From Lentzea tibetensis (lineage in GTDB: Bacteria > Actinomycetota > Actinomycetes > Mycobacteriales > Pseudonocardiaceae): 64,000 bases of DNA. The notes beneath the pieces were generated by a model. The model was given only the letters and a program-made list of their open reading frames with translations. It was not told where the DNA came from and searched no databases. Where the stretch lies: NCBI RefSeq assembly GCF_007845675.1, contig NZ_VOBR01000006.1, forward strand, positions 62,001 to 126,000, written 5' to 3'. This document shows, in pieces, positions 54,541 through 63,210 of this stretch (the stretch's first letter is position 1; each line of letters opens with the position of its first letter). The position numbers and the translations under genes were made by a program.

Positions 54541-55041
54541 CTACTTCGTGGGCGGGGTACCTCCGTTGGTGGGGCGCTGGCCCTGGCCCTGGGTGCGGGG
54601 CTCGGTGACGGCTTCGGCGGTCGTCTTGCCGTCCGCCTCGGTCGCGACGACGGTGACGGTGTCGCCCTTCTCGACGCCCTCGATCACGGTGTCGGAGTCG
54701 ATGACGTAGGCCTTGGTGTAGCCGTCGGTGGACTTGACCTCCACCGACGAGTCGCTGATCGAGGTCACCTCACCGGTCTGGAACTCTCCGTGCGGGAAGT
54801 CGGCGAGCGGGCCGCCGCGCATCATCCCGCCGTCGCCGCCGGGAGGGCCGCCCATCTGGCCACCGGGGCCTCCGCCGGTCGCGGCCTGCGTGCCGGACGC
54901 CGCGTAGATCGCGACACCTCCGGCTGCGGTGATGCCGACGGCGATGGCCACGGCCGCGATGGTCTTCTTCGCGTTCCACTGGTTCTTCGGCTGGGGCTGC
55001 TCGGCTCCCCACTCGGGAGTGGCCTGCTGTTCGTCGCTCAT
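54541..55041 (-). CDS. Membrane-anchored protein with OB-like (DUF5666-type) domain
   Basis: 166 residues. A cytoplasmic Gln/Pro-rich start precedes one transmembrane helix (about 26-46, TIAAVAIAVGITAAGGVAIY). A Gly/Met-rich spacer follows (GGQMGGPPGGDGGMMRGG), then a small beta domain (about 88-148: FQTGEVTSISDSSVEVKSTDG, YVIDSDTVIEGVEKGDTVTVV) like DUF5666. The function is unknown; the Met/Gly spacer might bind metal, which is speculation. The ATG at 55041 is chosen over an upstream in-frame extension. It diverges from an OmpR-type two-component system across shared direct repeats, so it is probably a target of that system. Confidence 0.7.
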   Translation of the reverse strand: MSDEQQATPEWGAEQPQPKNQWNAKKTIAAVAIAVGITAAGGVAIYAASGTQAATGGGPGGQMGGPPGGDGGMMRGGPLADFPHGEFQTGEVTSISDSSVEVKSTDGYTKAYVIDSDTVIEGVEKGDTVTVVATEADGKTTAEAVTEPRTQGQGQRPTNGGTPPTK

Positions 55042-55062
55042 GACCGTCAAGCTCCACCCGCC

Positions 55063-55129
55063 ACCTGTGCCCAACCTGTGTGGTCGATGGGCGTGGACTG
55101 TGGGATCCGCTCACAGGTGGTACACAGGG
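55063..55129. promoter_or_regulatory. Paired OmpR-type direct repeats in a divergent promoter
   Basis: ACCTGTG at 55063 and 55074, and CACAGG(T/G) at 55112 and 55123, form two direct-repeat pairs, each with exact 11-bp spacing and facing in opposite directions. Eleven-bp-spaced direct repeats are the classical binding pattern of OmpR/PhoB dimers. One pair faces the DUF5666-like gene and the other the response regulator, predicting autoregulation and shared control. Confidence 0.75.
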
Positions 55130-55150
55130 TCCGCGTTCACGATGGGAGCC

Positions 55151-55876
55151 ATGCGCGCGATGAAAGCGGAACTCCGCAGGCCGGACGGCCAGCCGGTCAG
55201 GGTGCTCGTCGTCGACGACGAGTCGACTCTCGCCGAGCTCATGTCCATGGCGCTGCGCATGGAGACCTGGGACGTGCGCACCGCGCTCGACGGGTACACC
55301 GCGGTCCGCACCGCGCGCGAGTTCCACCCGGACGCCGTCGTGCTGGACATCATGCTGCCCGACATCGACGGGCTCGAGGTGCTCAAGCGCATCCGCGCCG
55401 AGACGCCGAACGTGCCGGTGCTGTTCCTCACCGCGAAGGACGCCGTCGAGGACCGCATCGCCGGCCTCACCGCGGGCGGCGACGACTACGTCACCAAGCC
55501 GTTCAGCCTCGAGGAGGTCGTGCTGCGGCTGCGCGCGCTCATGCGCCGCACCGGCGTCACCGAGGCGAACGCGGGCGCCCGCCTCGTCGTCGGCGACCTC
55601 AGCCTCAACGAGGACACCCGCGAGGTGTACCGGGCTGGCGACTCGATCGACCTCACGGCCACCGAGTTCGAGCTGCTGCGCTACCTCATGCGCAACCCCA
55701 AGCGCGTGCTGAGCAAGGCGCAGATACTCGACCGGGTCTGGAGCTACGACTTCGGCGGGCAGGCGAACATCGTCGAGCTGTACATCTCGTACCTGCGCAA
55801 GAAGATCGACGTCGGCCGCACGCCGATGATCCACACGATGCGGGGCGCGGGCTATGTCCTCAAGCCGGCGGCCTAG
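55151..55876 (+). CDS. OmpR-family response regulator
   Basis: 241 residues with this start. The receiver domain (about 15-130) shows VLVVDDES, phospho-acceptor D66 in VVLDIMLPD and Lys in DDYVTKPFS. The C-terminal winged helix (about 145-238) shows DLTATEFELLRYLMRNP and the YISYLRKKID recognition region. ATG codons at 55142, 55151 and 55160 are all possible; GGGAG at 55145 favours a later one. It is coupled to the sensor kinase by a 23-bp overlap. The direct repeats at 55063-55129 are its likely binding sites. Confidence 0.9.
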   Translation: MRAMKAELRRPDGQPVRVLVVDDESTLAELMSMALRMETWDVRTALDGYTAVRTAREFHPDAVVLDIMLPDIDGLEVLKRIRAETPNVPVLFLTAKDAVEDRIAGLTAGGDDYVTKPFSLEEVVLRLRALMRRTGVTEANAGARLVVGDLSLNEDTREVYRAGDSIDLTATEFELLRYLMRNPKRVLSKAQILDRVWSYDFGGQANIVELYISYLRKKIDVGRTPMIHTMRGAGYVLKPAA

Positions 55877-57230
55877 AACGCTCAGAGCCAAGCTCGTCAC
55901 GGGCCAGGCGCTGCTGCTCGCGTTGCTGCTCACCGCCATCGGACTCATCGCCGTGGTGGCGCTGCGCGAGTACCTGATGAGAGACCTCGACCGCCAGGTC
56001 AGCACCTACCTGGGGCCGCCGTCGATGAAACGGCTCGGCCCCGGCCTCGTCCGGATCGACAGCAACCCCGACGGCTCGGTCGACGCGGTGTACGCGACAC
56101 CGCCACCCGACCGCGACATCCAGCGGCTGTCGGCCGACCAGATCGACGCGCTGAAAGCGGTGCTGACCGACACGTCCGGACACGCGCGAACGATCACGGT
56201 TCCCGGCCTCGGCGACTACCGCGTGGCCGCCGACCCGCACTCGATCGTCGGACTGCCCGTGAAGCGGGTCACCGACGTCCTGTGGCAGATGAGCCTGTTG
56301 ATGGTCGCTCTCGCCATCGCCGGTGTCTGCGCCGCGATCCTCGTCGGCAGGCAGATCGTCCGCCGCATGCTCAGACCGCTCGACGACATGGCCGCGACCG
56401 CGACCCGCGTCGCCGAAATCCCTTTGCACGAGGGAGAAGTAGCGCTCGCCGAACGCGTCCAGGACACCGACCCGGACACCGAGGTCGGCAAGGTCGGCCT
56501 CGCGCTCAACCACATGCTCGGCCACGTCGACGACGCGCTGAAAGCCAGGCACGCCAGCGAAACGCGGGTCCGGCAGTTCGTCGCGGACGCGAGCCACGAG
56601 CTGCGCACCCCGCTGGCCGCCATCCGCGGCTACGCCGAGCTGACCCGGCGCACCGACGAGGAGCTGCCCGACACCGTCCGGCACGCCATGGGCCGCGTCG
56701 AGTCCGAGGCGAAGCGGATGACCTCGCTCGTCGAGGACCTGTTGCTGCTGGCCAGGATCGATGCGGGCCGCCCGCTGGAGAGCCGTCCGGTCGACCTGTC
56801 GCGGCTGGTGATCGACGTGGTCGGCGACGCCAGGATCGCGGGCCGCGACCACAACTGGAAGCTCGAGCTGCCGGAAGAACCCGTCACGGTCCGAGGCGAC
56901 GTCCAGCGGCTGCACCAGGTGCTCGGCAACCTGCTGAGCAACGCGCGGACCCACACCCCGCCCGGCACGACGGTCGTCACCGGCGTGAACGTCCACAACG
57001 GACACGTCGAGCTGACCGTGACCGACGACGGGCCCGGCATTCCCGACAGCCTCGAGGTGTTCGAGCGGTTCGCACGGGGCGACAGCTCGCGCTCGAGGGC
57101 CGCCGGAAGCACCGGGCTCGGCCTGTCCATCGTGTCCGCGGTGGTGTCCGCGCACGGCGGATCCGTCGCGGTGGACAGCGAACCGGGACGCACCCGGTTC
57201 ACCGTCCGCCTCGGCCGGACTAGCGCCTAG
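55854..57230 (+). CDS. Sensor histidine kinase of the two-component system
   Basis: 458 residues. Two transmembrane helices (about 20-40 and 147-167) flank an extracellular sensor of about 105 residues. HAMP follows (about 168-225), then HisKA with H248 in ASHELRTPLAAI, and the ATPase domain (N box NLLSNARTHT, G1 DDGPGIPD, G2 STGLGLSIV). The extracellular part has no recognised fold, resembling small envelope-stress sensors. Its start lies inside the regulator gene. The 3' end overlaps the convergent S33 peptidase gene by 11 bp. Confidence 0.9.
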   Translation: MSSSRRPRTLRAKLVTGQALLLALLLTAIGLIAVVALREYLMRDLDRQVSTYLGPPSMKRLGPGLVRIDSNPDGSVDAVYATPPPDRDIQRLSADQIDALKAVLTDTSGHARTITVPGLGDYRVAADPHSIVGLPVKRVTDVLWQMSLLMVALAIAGVCAAILVGRQIVRRMLRPLDDMAATATRVAEIPLHEGEVALAERVQDTDPDTEVGKVGLALNHMLGHVDDALKARHASETRVRQFVADASHELRTPLAAIRGYAELTRRTDEELPDTVRHAMGRVESEAKRMTSLVEDLLLLARIDAGRPLESRPVDLSRLVIDVVGDARIAGRDHNWKLELPEEPVTVRGDVQRLHQVLGNLLSNARTHTPPGTTVVTGVNVHNGHVELTVTDDGPGIPDSLEVFERFARGDSSRSRAAGSTGLGLSIVSAVVSAHGGSVAVDSEPGRTRFTVRLGRTSA

Positions 57231-58773
57231 GCGCGATCGGCAGCCCCTCCGGCACCTCCGCCACCGCGGGCAGGAACGGGTTCGGGTTGGCCGGGCACAC
57301 CGTGCCGACCGGCGGCAGCGCACCGTTCAGCAGGTATTTGTTGACGTAGTCCGACGCGCACGCGCTGCGGTTGTAGGCGGTGTGGCCCCAGCCCGCGTAC
57401 GTGAGGAGCCTGCTGCCCTGGATCTGCCGCGTCACGGCCTGCGCGCCGCGGTAGTCCGTGACACCGTCGAAGTAGTTGCCCACCACCAGCACTGGGGCGT
57501 TCGTCCTGGTGTGCCAGGGGCCGGTGAAGCGGTCGGCGTTGACGGGCCAGTCGGAGCACGCCGCGTTGCCCCACCACCACGACGGGCCGAAGCGCGAGCC
57601 CGCCTCCGCGTACCTGCCGATCGCCTGGTACTCGGCCAGCCGGTCGGGGAACTGGGTGTCGGCGCACACGTTGCCGTTGTAGGCGTCGAAGAAGTTGTCG
57701 TAGTCCGCCTCGCGGGCGAGGCGCTGAGCCGTGGCGGCCGACGTCCGGTCGCCCTCGACGACGTCCGCGACCGAGTCGAGGAACGCGGCCAGCCCGTTCG
57801 CGCCCGCCCACGCCCGCTCCGGCGCGTACATGGCACCGACGGCACTGCCGATCAGGGCGTCGTAGGTGACGACCTCGCCACCACCGAGGTCGACCGGCTT
57901 CTGGCGCACCGACTTCGCGAGCGCTTCCCAGCGCTTCGGCGAACCCTGCGGCGTGTGGAAGGCGCACGCCGAACCGGCCGCGTCGCACAGCCGCAGGAAC
58001 TCGTCGAACTCCTCCTGCGTCGCGATCCGGTCGGACTGGATCTGCCGGCCGCTCGACCACAGCTCCGGGTTCAGCACGCCGTCGATGACGAGCGCGCGGA
58101 TGTTGTTCGGGAACAGGTTCGCGTACGTGGCGCCGAGGTAGGAGCCGTACGAGAAGCCGAGGTACGACAGCTTCTTGTCGCCGACCGCGCGGCGCAGCAG
58201 GTCCATGTCGCGCGCCACGTCGGCGGTGCTCATGTGCGCCGAGATCGCGCGTTCGTCGTCACGGCATTCCGGGCCGAGCGACCGGTACCGGTCGAAGTAC
58301 GGCCGTTCCTGGGCCGCTTTGTACGGGAACGCCGGAACGCCCTCGAAGAACTGGTTGAGATCGTCCTCGGAGTCGAAGCAGTGAATGGGATCGGACGCGC
58401 CGATGCCCCTCGGGTCGAATCCGACGATGTCGAACCGGCCACCGAGCTGCGTGGACAGCCGGTTGCCCGAGCCGAGCGCGAACTGGACGCCCGAGCCACC
58501 GGGACCACCGGGGTTCAGGAACAGCGAACCGATCCGATTCGCCTTGTCCGTGGCGGGTTTGCGGGCCAGCGCGACGTTCGTGGTCGCACCGCGCGGCTTG
58601 TCGTAGTCCAGTGGAACGGCCACGGTCGCGCACTCGAAACCGGGGAACTGCGTTCCACACGATTTCCAGTCGATGACAGGAACAGCCGCTGAGGCCTCGG
58701 CGGCGGATACCGGAACGGCCATGGTCGGCACGAGAGCCATGGCAACAACGAGTCTGAGCAGTTTCGCTCGCAT
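57220..58773 (-). CDS. Secreted S33 tripeptidyl aminopeptidase-like hydrolase
   Basis: 517 residues. The signal peptide is about 1-28 (ending PVSA). The alpha/beta hydrolase motifs fit the S33 tripeptidyl aminopeptidases of Streptomyces and mycobacterial Hip1 relatives: CATVAVPLDYDKPRG near the N-terminus, LFLNPGGPGGSG, DPRGIGASD, the nucleophile elbow LGFSYGSYLG, and the C-terminal GWGHTAYNRSACA with the catalytic His. It likely cleaves peptides outside the cell. The ATG at 58773 has GGGGAG 7 bases away and is preferred to one 15 bases upstream. Confidence 0.88.
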   Translation of the reverse strand: MRAKLLRLVVAMALVPTMAVPVSAAEASAAVPVIDWKSCGTQFPGFECATVAVPLDYDKPRGATTNVALARKPATDKANRIGSLFLNPGGPGGSGVQFALGSGNRLSTQLGGRFDIVGFDPRGIGASDPIHCFDSEDDLNQFFEGVPAFPYKAAQERPYFDRYRSLGPECRDDERAISAHMSTADVARDMDLLRRAVGDKKLSYLGFSYGSYLGATYANLFPNNIRALVIDGVLNPELWSSGRQIQSDRIATQEEFDEFLRLCDAAGSACAFHTPQGSPKRWEALAKSVRQKPVDLGGGEVVTYDALIGSAVGAMYAPERAWAGANGLAAFLDSVADVVEGDRTSAATAQRLAREADYDNFFDAYNGNVCADTQFPDRLAEYQAIGRYAEAGSRFGPSWWWGNAACSDWPVNADRFTGPWHTRTNAPVLVVGNYFDGVTDYRGAQAVTRQIQGSRLLTYAGWGHTAYNRSACASDYVNKYLLNGALPPVGTVCPANPNPFLPAVAEVPEGLPIAPRR

Positions 58774-58916
58774 CGACGAACTCCCCATTGGTCGGCGTCC
58801 GTCATTAGTACTCCGGTGCCCGGCGCGGGTCGAGCGCCGAAAGTACTGTCCGCCGCACAGCTCACGCACAGCTCGGACACACCTGCCACCAAGGCCGGCC
58901 CAAGAGGCTCGTCGCC

Positions 58917-60650
58917 ATGAGACGAGAACGCGTCGCACTGCTGGCGCTGCTGGCCGGGACGGCCGCGCTGTACCTGTGGCGACTCGGTGACTCCGGCTGG
59001 GCCAACGCCTACTACTCCGCCGCCGCGCAGGCGGGCGCGACCAGCTGGAAGGCCTGGTTCTTCGGGTCGAGCGACGCCGCGAACGCCATCACGGTCGACA
59101 AGACGCCCGCCTCGGTGTGGGTGATGGGGCTGTCCGCGCGGATCTTCGGCGTCAACGCGTGGAGCATCCTCGTCCCGCAGGCGCTGATGGGCGTGGCGAG
59201 CGTGTGGCTGCTCTACGCGACCGTGCGCCGCTGGTTCTCCCCCGCCGCCGCGCTGATCAGCGGCGCGGTGCTCGCGCTCACCCCGGTCGCGGTGCTGATG
59301 TTCCGGTTCAACAACCCGGACGCGCTGCTGGTGCTGCTGCTCGTCGCGGGCGCGTACTGCGTGACCCGCGCGATCGAGAACGCGAGCCCGTGGTGGCTCG
59401 CGCTCGCCGGTGCCGCGGTCGGGTTCGGCTTCCTGACCAAGATGCTGCAGGCGTTCCTGGTGCTGCCGGCGTTCGCGCTCGCGTACCTGATCGCCGCGCC
59501 CGCGTCGATCCCCAAACGGCTGCTCCACCTCGCGGGTGCGTTCGGCGCGATGGTCGTCGCGGGCGGCTGGTGGATCGTCGCGGTCGAGCTCACCCCGGAC
59601 CGCCCGTACATCGGTGGCTCGCAGACCAACAGCGTGCTCGAGCTCGCCTTGGGCTACAACGGTTTGGGCAGGCTCACCGGGGACGAGGTCGGCAGCGTCG
59701 GCGGTGGCCGCGGCTGGGGAACGCCCGGCTGGAGCCGGTTGCTGAGCGCCGAGATGAGCAGTCAGATCGCGTGGCTGCTGCCGACCGCGGTCGTGCTGCT
59801 GATCGCCGGGCTCGTCATGGCGAAGGGACGCACCCGCACGGCGCTCGCGCTGTGGGGCGGCTGGCTCGTCGTCACCGGCGGCGTGTTCAGCTTCATGAAC
59901 GGGATCATCCACTCCTACTACACCGTCGCGCTGGCGCCGGCGATCGCCGCGATCATCGGCATCACGGCGACGAAGCTGTGGGAACGCCGCGCGGAACCCG
60001 TTGCGGCGGCGGTTCTTTCGGGTGCGACGGCGTTGAGCGCGGTGCAGTGCTACCTGCTGCTCGCCACCTACGCGCCGACGATCGCGATCATCGCGATGGC
60101 GCTGGGCCTGCTGGCCGCGGTCGGGCTGGTGCTGTCGCTGCGGATCGCCGTCCCGGTCGCGCTGGGCGCCGCGCTGCTCGGTCCCGCCACCTACTCCGTC
60201 GCCACCGCCGCCACACCGCACGAGGGCGCGATCCCGTTCGCCGGACCGGCCAGCGGCCGCGGCATGCGCGGCGGCTTGGGCGGCGGTGGCGGCATGGGCG
60301 GCCTGCTCGGTGCGACGACGCCGAGCGACGAGGTCGTCGCACTGCTGCGCAGCGGCTCGTACCGCTGGGCGGCGGCGACCGTCGGTTCCAACAACGCGGC
60401 CGGGCTGCAGCTCGCCTCCGGGCTCCCCGTCATGGCGGTCGGCGGCTTCAACGGCACCGACCCCGCTCCCACGCTGGAGGAGTTCCAGGAACTCGTCCGA
60501 AGTGGACAGATCCACTACTTCGTCGGCGCGTCCATGGGCATGGGCGGGAACAGCGGCAGCGACGCGTCCCGCCAGATCGCCGACTGGGTCGCCGACACCT
60601 TCACCGCGACGACCGTCGACGGTGTCACCATCTACGAAATGAGTGCGTGA
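58917..60650 (+). CDS. GT39/ArnT-like membrane glycosyltransferase, copy 1 (YkcB-like)
   Basis: 577 residues with about 11 transmembrane helices. The first extracytoplasmic loop has NAYYSAAAQAGATSWKAWFF then ITVDKTPASVW, matching the acidic-loop region of lipid-phosphosugar glycosyltransferases. FRFNNPDALLVLL and GFGFLTKMLQAFLVLPAF are family hallmarks. A Gly/Met-rich loop and a soluble C-terminal domain (about 440-577: SYRWAAATVGSNNAAGLQLAS, VGGFNGTDPAP) complete it. It transfers sugar from a polyprenyl-phosphate donor to an extracytoplasmic acceptor. It overlaps the GT2 gene (ATG/TGA). Confidence 0.85.
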   Translation: MRRERVALLALLAGTAALYLWRLGDSGWANAYYSAAAQAGATSWKAWFFGSSDAANAITVDKTPASVWVMGLSARIFGVNAWSILVPQALMGVASVWLLYATVRRWFSPAAALISGAVLALTPVAVLMFRFNNPDALLVLLLVAGAYCVTRAIENASPWWLALAGAAVGFGFLTKMLQAFLVLPAFALAYLIAAPASIPKRLLHLAGAFGAMVVAGGWWIVAVELTPDRPYIGGSQTNSVLELALGYNGLGRLTGDEVGSVGGGRGWGTPGWSRLLSAEMSSQIAWLLPTAVVLLIAGLVMAKGRTRTALALWGGWLVVTGGVFSFMNGIIHSYYTVALAPAIAAIIGITATKLWERRAEPVAAAVLSGATALSAVQCYLLLATYAPTIAIIAMALGLLAAVGLVLSLRIAVPVALGAALLGPATYSVATAATPHEGAIPFAGPASGRGMRGGLGGGGGMGGLLGATTPSDEVVALLRSGSYRWAAATVGSNNAAGLQLASGLPVMAVGGFNGTDPAPTLEEFQELVRSGQIHYFVGASMGMGGNSGSDASRQIADWVADTFTATTVDGVTIYEMSA

Positions 60651-61405
60651 TGGCCCCGACGCTCGACGTGGTGATCCCGGTCTACAACGAGCAGCGCGAC
60701 CTCGAGAACAGCGTGCGCAGACTGCGCGCCGAACTGCCGATGACGTTCCCGCACCCGTTCCGCATCACCATCGCCGACAACGCGAGCACCGACGAGACGA
60801 CCGGCATCGCCGATCGGCTGGCCGCCGAGCTGCCGGACGTGCGCTGCGTCCGGTTGGAGCGCAAGGGACGCGGTGGCGCGCTGAGCACCGTGTGGGGCGC
60901 GTCGGACGCGCACGTGCTGGCGTACATGGACGTCGACCTCTCCACCGACCTGCGCGCCGTGCAGCCGCTCGTCGCGCCGCTGCTGTCCGGGCACTCGGAC
61001 CTGTCGATCGGCAGCAGGCTCGCCGTCGGCGCGCGCGTCACCCGCGGCATGAAGCGGGAGGTGATCTCCCGCTGCTACAACGTGCTGGTGCGCGGCTCGC
61101 TGAACGTCCGGTTCACCGACGCGCAGTGCGGCTTCAAGGCGATCCGCGCCGACGTGGCGCGCGGCCTGCTGCCGCACGTGCGGGACACCAACTGGTTCTT
61201 CGACACCGAGCTGCTCGTGCTCGCCGAACGCGCGGGCCTGCGGATACACGAGGTGCCGGTCGACTGGGTCGACGACCCGAACAGCAGCGTCGACATCGTC
61301 GCGACTGCCATGGAAGACCTGCGCGGCATCGCGCGGCTGAGGAAGACGCTGCGGCGCGGTCCGGTCGTGGAACTGCGCGGACAACTGGGAAGGATCGCGG
61401 CATGA
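60650..61405 (+). CDS. GT2 dolichyl/polyprenyl-phosphate glycosyltransferase (YkcC-like)
   Basis: 251 residues. The GT2 fold shows VVIPVYNEQRDLENSV, ADNASTDET, the metal-binding DxD in AYMDVDLSTDL and DAQCGFKAIRAD with NWFFDTELLVLA near the active site. It has no membrane helices. It likely makes a polyprenyl-phosphate sugar used by the two flanking GT39 proteins. Both ends overlap its neighbours by 1-4 bp, which indicates translational coupling across the operon. Confidence 0.88.
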   Translation: MAPTLDVVIPVYNEQRDLENSVRRLRAELPMTFPHPFRITIADNASTDETTGIADRLAAELPDVRCVRLERKGRGGALSTVWGASDAHVLAYMDVDLSTDLRAVQPLVAPLLSGHSDLSIGSRLAVGARVTRGMKREVISRCYNVLVRGSLNVRFTDAQCGFKAIRADVARGLLPHVRDTNWFFDTELLVLAERAGLRIHEVPVDWVDDPNSSVDIVATAMEDLRGIARLRKTLRRGPVVELRGQLGRIAA

Positions 61406-63189
61406 TGCTGGCGGAACGGGTCACGGCTCCCACCGAGGTGGTGACCAGACGGGGTAGCGACAACTTCCACCGCATCGCTTTGGCGGTTCTGCTGGTGGGC
61501 ACGGCCGTGCTGTACCTGTGGAACCTCACGGCTTCCGGGTACGGCAACGAGTTCTACGCAGCGGCGACGCAGGCCGGTTCGCAGAGCTGGAAGGCGCTGC
61601 TGTTCGGGTCGCTCGACCCCGGCAACACGATCACCGTGGACAAGCCGCCCGCGTTCCTGTGGGTCAGCGGGTTGTTCGCGCGTGTCTTCGGGTTCTCCAG
61701 CTGGTCGGTGCTGGCGCCGCAGGCGATCGAGGGCGTGCTGGCCGTGTGGTTGTTGTACGCCACCGTGAAGCGCACGTCCGGTCCGTGGACCGGGTTGTTC
61801 GCCGGTGCCGCGCTCGCGCTGACTCCCGTTGCCACGCTGATGTTCCGGTTCAACCTGCCGGACGCGCTGCTGGTGCTGCTGATGGTCGCGGCCGCGTACT
61901 GCACGGTGCGCTCTCTTGAGAAGGCGAGCCCGTGGTGGCTGATGCTCGCGGGTGCGGCGATCGGGTTCGGCTTCCTGACCAAGATGATGCAGGCATTCCT
62001 GGTGCTGCCCGGTCTGGCGCTGGTCTACCTGTTCGCGGCGCCGACGGGGCTGATGAAGCGGTTCCTGCACCTGCTGGGTGCTGGGCTGGCGGTCGTCGTG
62101 TCGGCGGGCTGGTTCATCGCGCTGGTCGACCTGTGGCCGTCGGACAGCCGCCCGTACATCGGCGGGTCGACCGACAACAGCCTGTGGGAGCTGGCGATCG
62201 GCTACAACGGCCTCGGCCGGATCTTCGGCGGCGGCCGGGGTGGCGGCGGTGGTGGAGGCGGGAACGTCGGTTTCGGCGGCGAAACCGGCATCACGCGGTT
62301 GTTCGGCGCGAGCATGGGCGGGGAGATCTCGTGGCTGCTGCCCGCCGCGTTGATCGGCCTGGCACTGGGCCTGTGGTTCACCCGCAGGGCTCCGCGGACC
62401 GACCGCACGCGTGCGGCGCTGGTGCTGTGGGGCGGCTGGCTGCTGGTGAGCGGCGTCGTGTTCAGCTACATGGGCGGCATCATGCACCCGTACTACACGG
62501 TGGCTCTGGCACCCGCGATCGCGGCGCTCGTCGCGATCAGCGGCCGCGAGCTGTGGCGCGGCCGCGCGCACTTCCCCGCTCGCGTGGGACTGGCGCTGAT
62601 GGTCGCGGTGACCGGCGTGTGGGGGTACATCCTGCTCGACCGCGTGCCGACCTGGTTGCCCGCGGTGCGCTGGATCCTGCTGGGATTGACGGCGCTCGCG
62701 GTGTTCGCGCTGCTGTTCGGCGTGAAGCGCGGCGCGCTGCTGGGTGTGGTGATGGCGGCGGTGCTCACCGGCACCGGCGGCTACGCGTTCGCCACGGCCG
62801 CGCAGGCGCACAGCGGTTCCATCCCGATGTCCGGACCGGTTCAGTCCGGCCAGCGCGGCGGACCCGGAGGTTTCGGCGGTCAGACGTCGTCCGAGCTGGC
62901 CGCGTTGCTCGCGCAGACCGACACCGAGTGGGCGGCCGCGACGACCGGTGCGCAGAGCGCGGCGAGCCTGCAGCTGTCGTCCGGACGGCCGGTGATCGCG
63001 ATCGGCGGCTGGAACGGCAGCGACCCGGCGCCGACATTGGAACAGTTTCAGCGTTACGTTTCAGATGGGAAAGTGAGGTACTTCGTATCGGGTCGCGACA
63101 ACGGCGACATAGCCGAATGGGTGGCTGCTAACTTCGAGGCGCAAACCATTGGCGGACAGACCGTCTACGACCTTGACTCGGGTTCCTGA
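61402..63189 (+). CDS. GT39/ArnT-like membrane glycosyltransferase, copy 2 (YkcB-like)
   Basis: 595 residues, paralogous to the protein at 58917-60650 along its whole length: NEFYAAATQAGSQSWKALLF, ITVDKPPAFLWVSG, FRFNLPDALLVLL, GFGFLTKMMQAFLVLPGL and a C-terminal soluble domain (about 465-595). A poly-Gly loop (FGGGRGGGGGGGGNVGFGG, about 274-292) lies between helices. The first of two ATGs is used, after AAGGA. It likely adds a second sugar or modifies a second acceptor. Confidence 0.85.
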   Translation: MMLAERVTAPTEVVTRRGSDNFHRIALAVLLVGTAVLYLWNLTASGYGNEFYAAATQAGSQSWKALLFGSLDPGNTITVDKPPAFLWVSGLFARVFGFSSWSVLAPQAIEGVLAVWLLYATVKRTSGPWTGLFAGAALALTPVATLMFRFNLPDALLVLLMVAAAYCTVRSLEKASPWWLMLAGAAIGFGFLTKMMQAFLVLPGLALVYLFAAPTGLMKRFLHLLGAGLAVVVSAGWFIALVDLWPSDSRPYIGGSTDNSLWELAIGYNGLGRIFGGGRGGGGGGGGNVGFGGETGITRLFGASMGGEISWLLPAALIGLALGLWFTRRAPRTDRTRAALVLWGGWLLVSGVVFSYMGGIMHPYYTVALAPAIAALVAISGRELWRGRAHFPARVGLALMVAVTGVWGYILLDRVPTWLPAVRWILLGLTALAVFALLFGVKRGALLGVVMAAVLTGTGGYAFATAAQAHSGSIPMSGPVQSGQRGGPGGFGGQTSSELAALLAQTDTEWAAATTGAQSAASLQLSSGRPVIAIGGWNGSDPAPTLEQFQRYVSDGKVRYFVSGRDNGDIAEWVAANFEAQTIGGQTVYDLDSGS

Positions 63190-63210
63190 CCACCTGTTCG
63201 CTCGTGCCCC

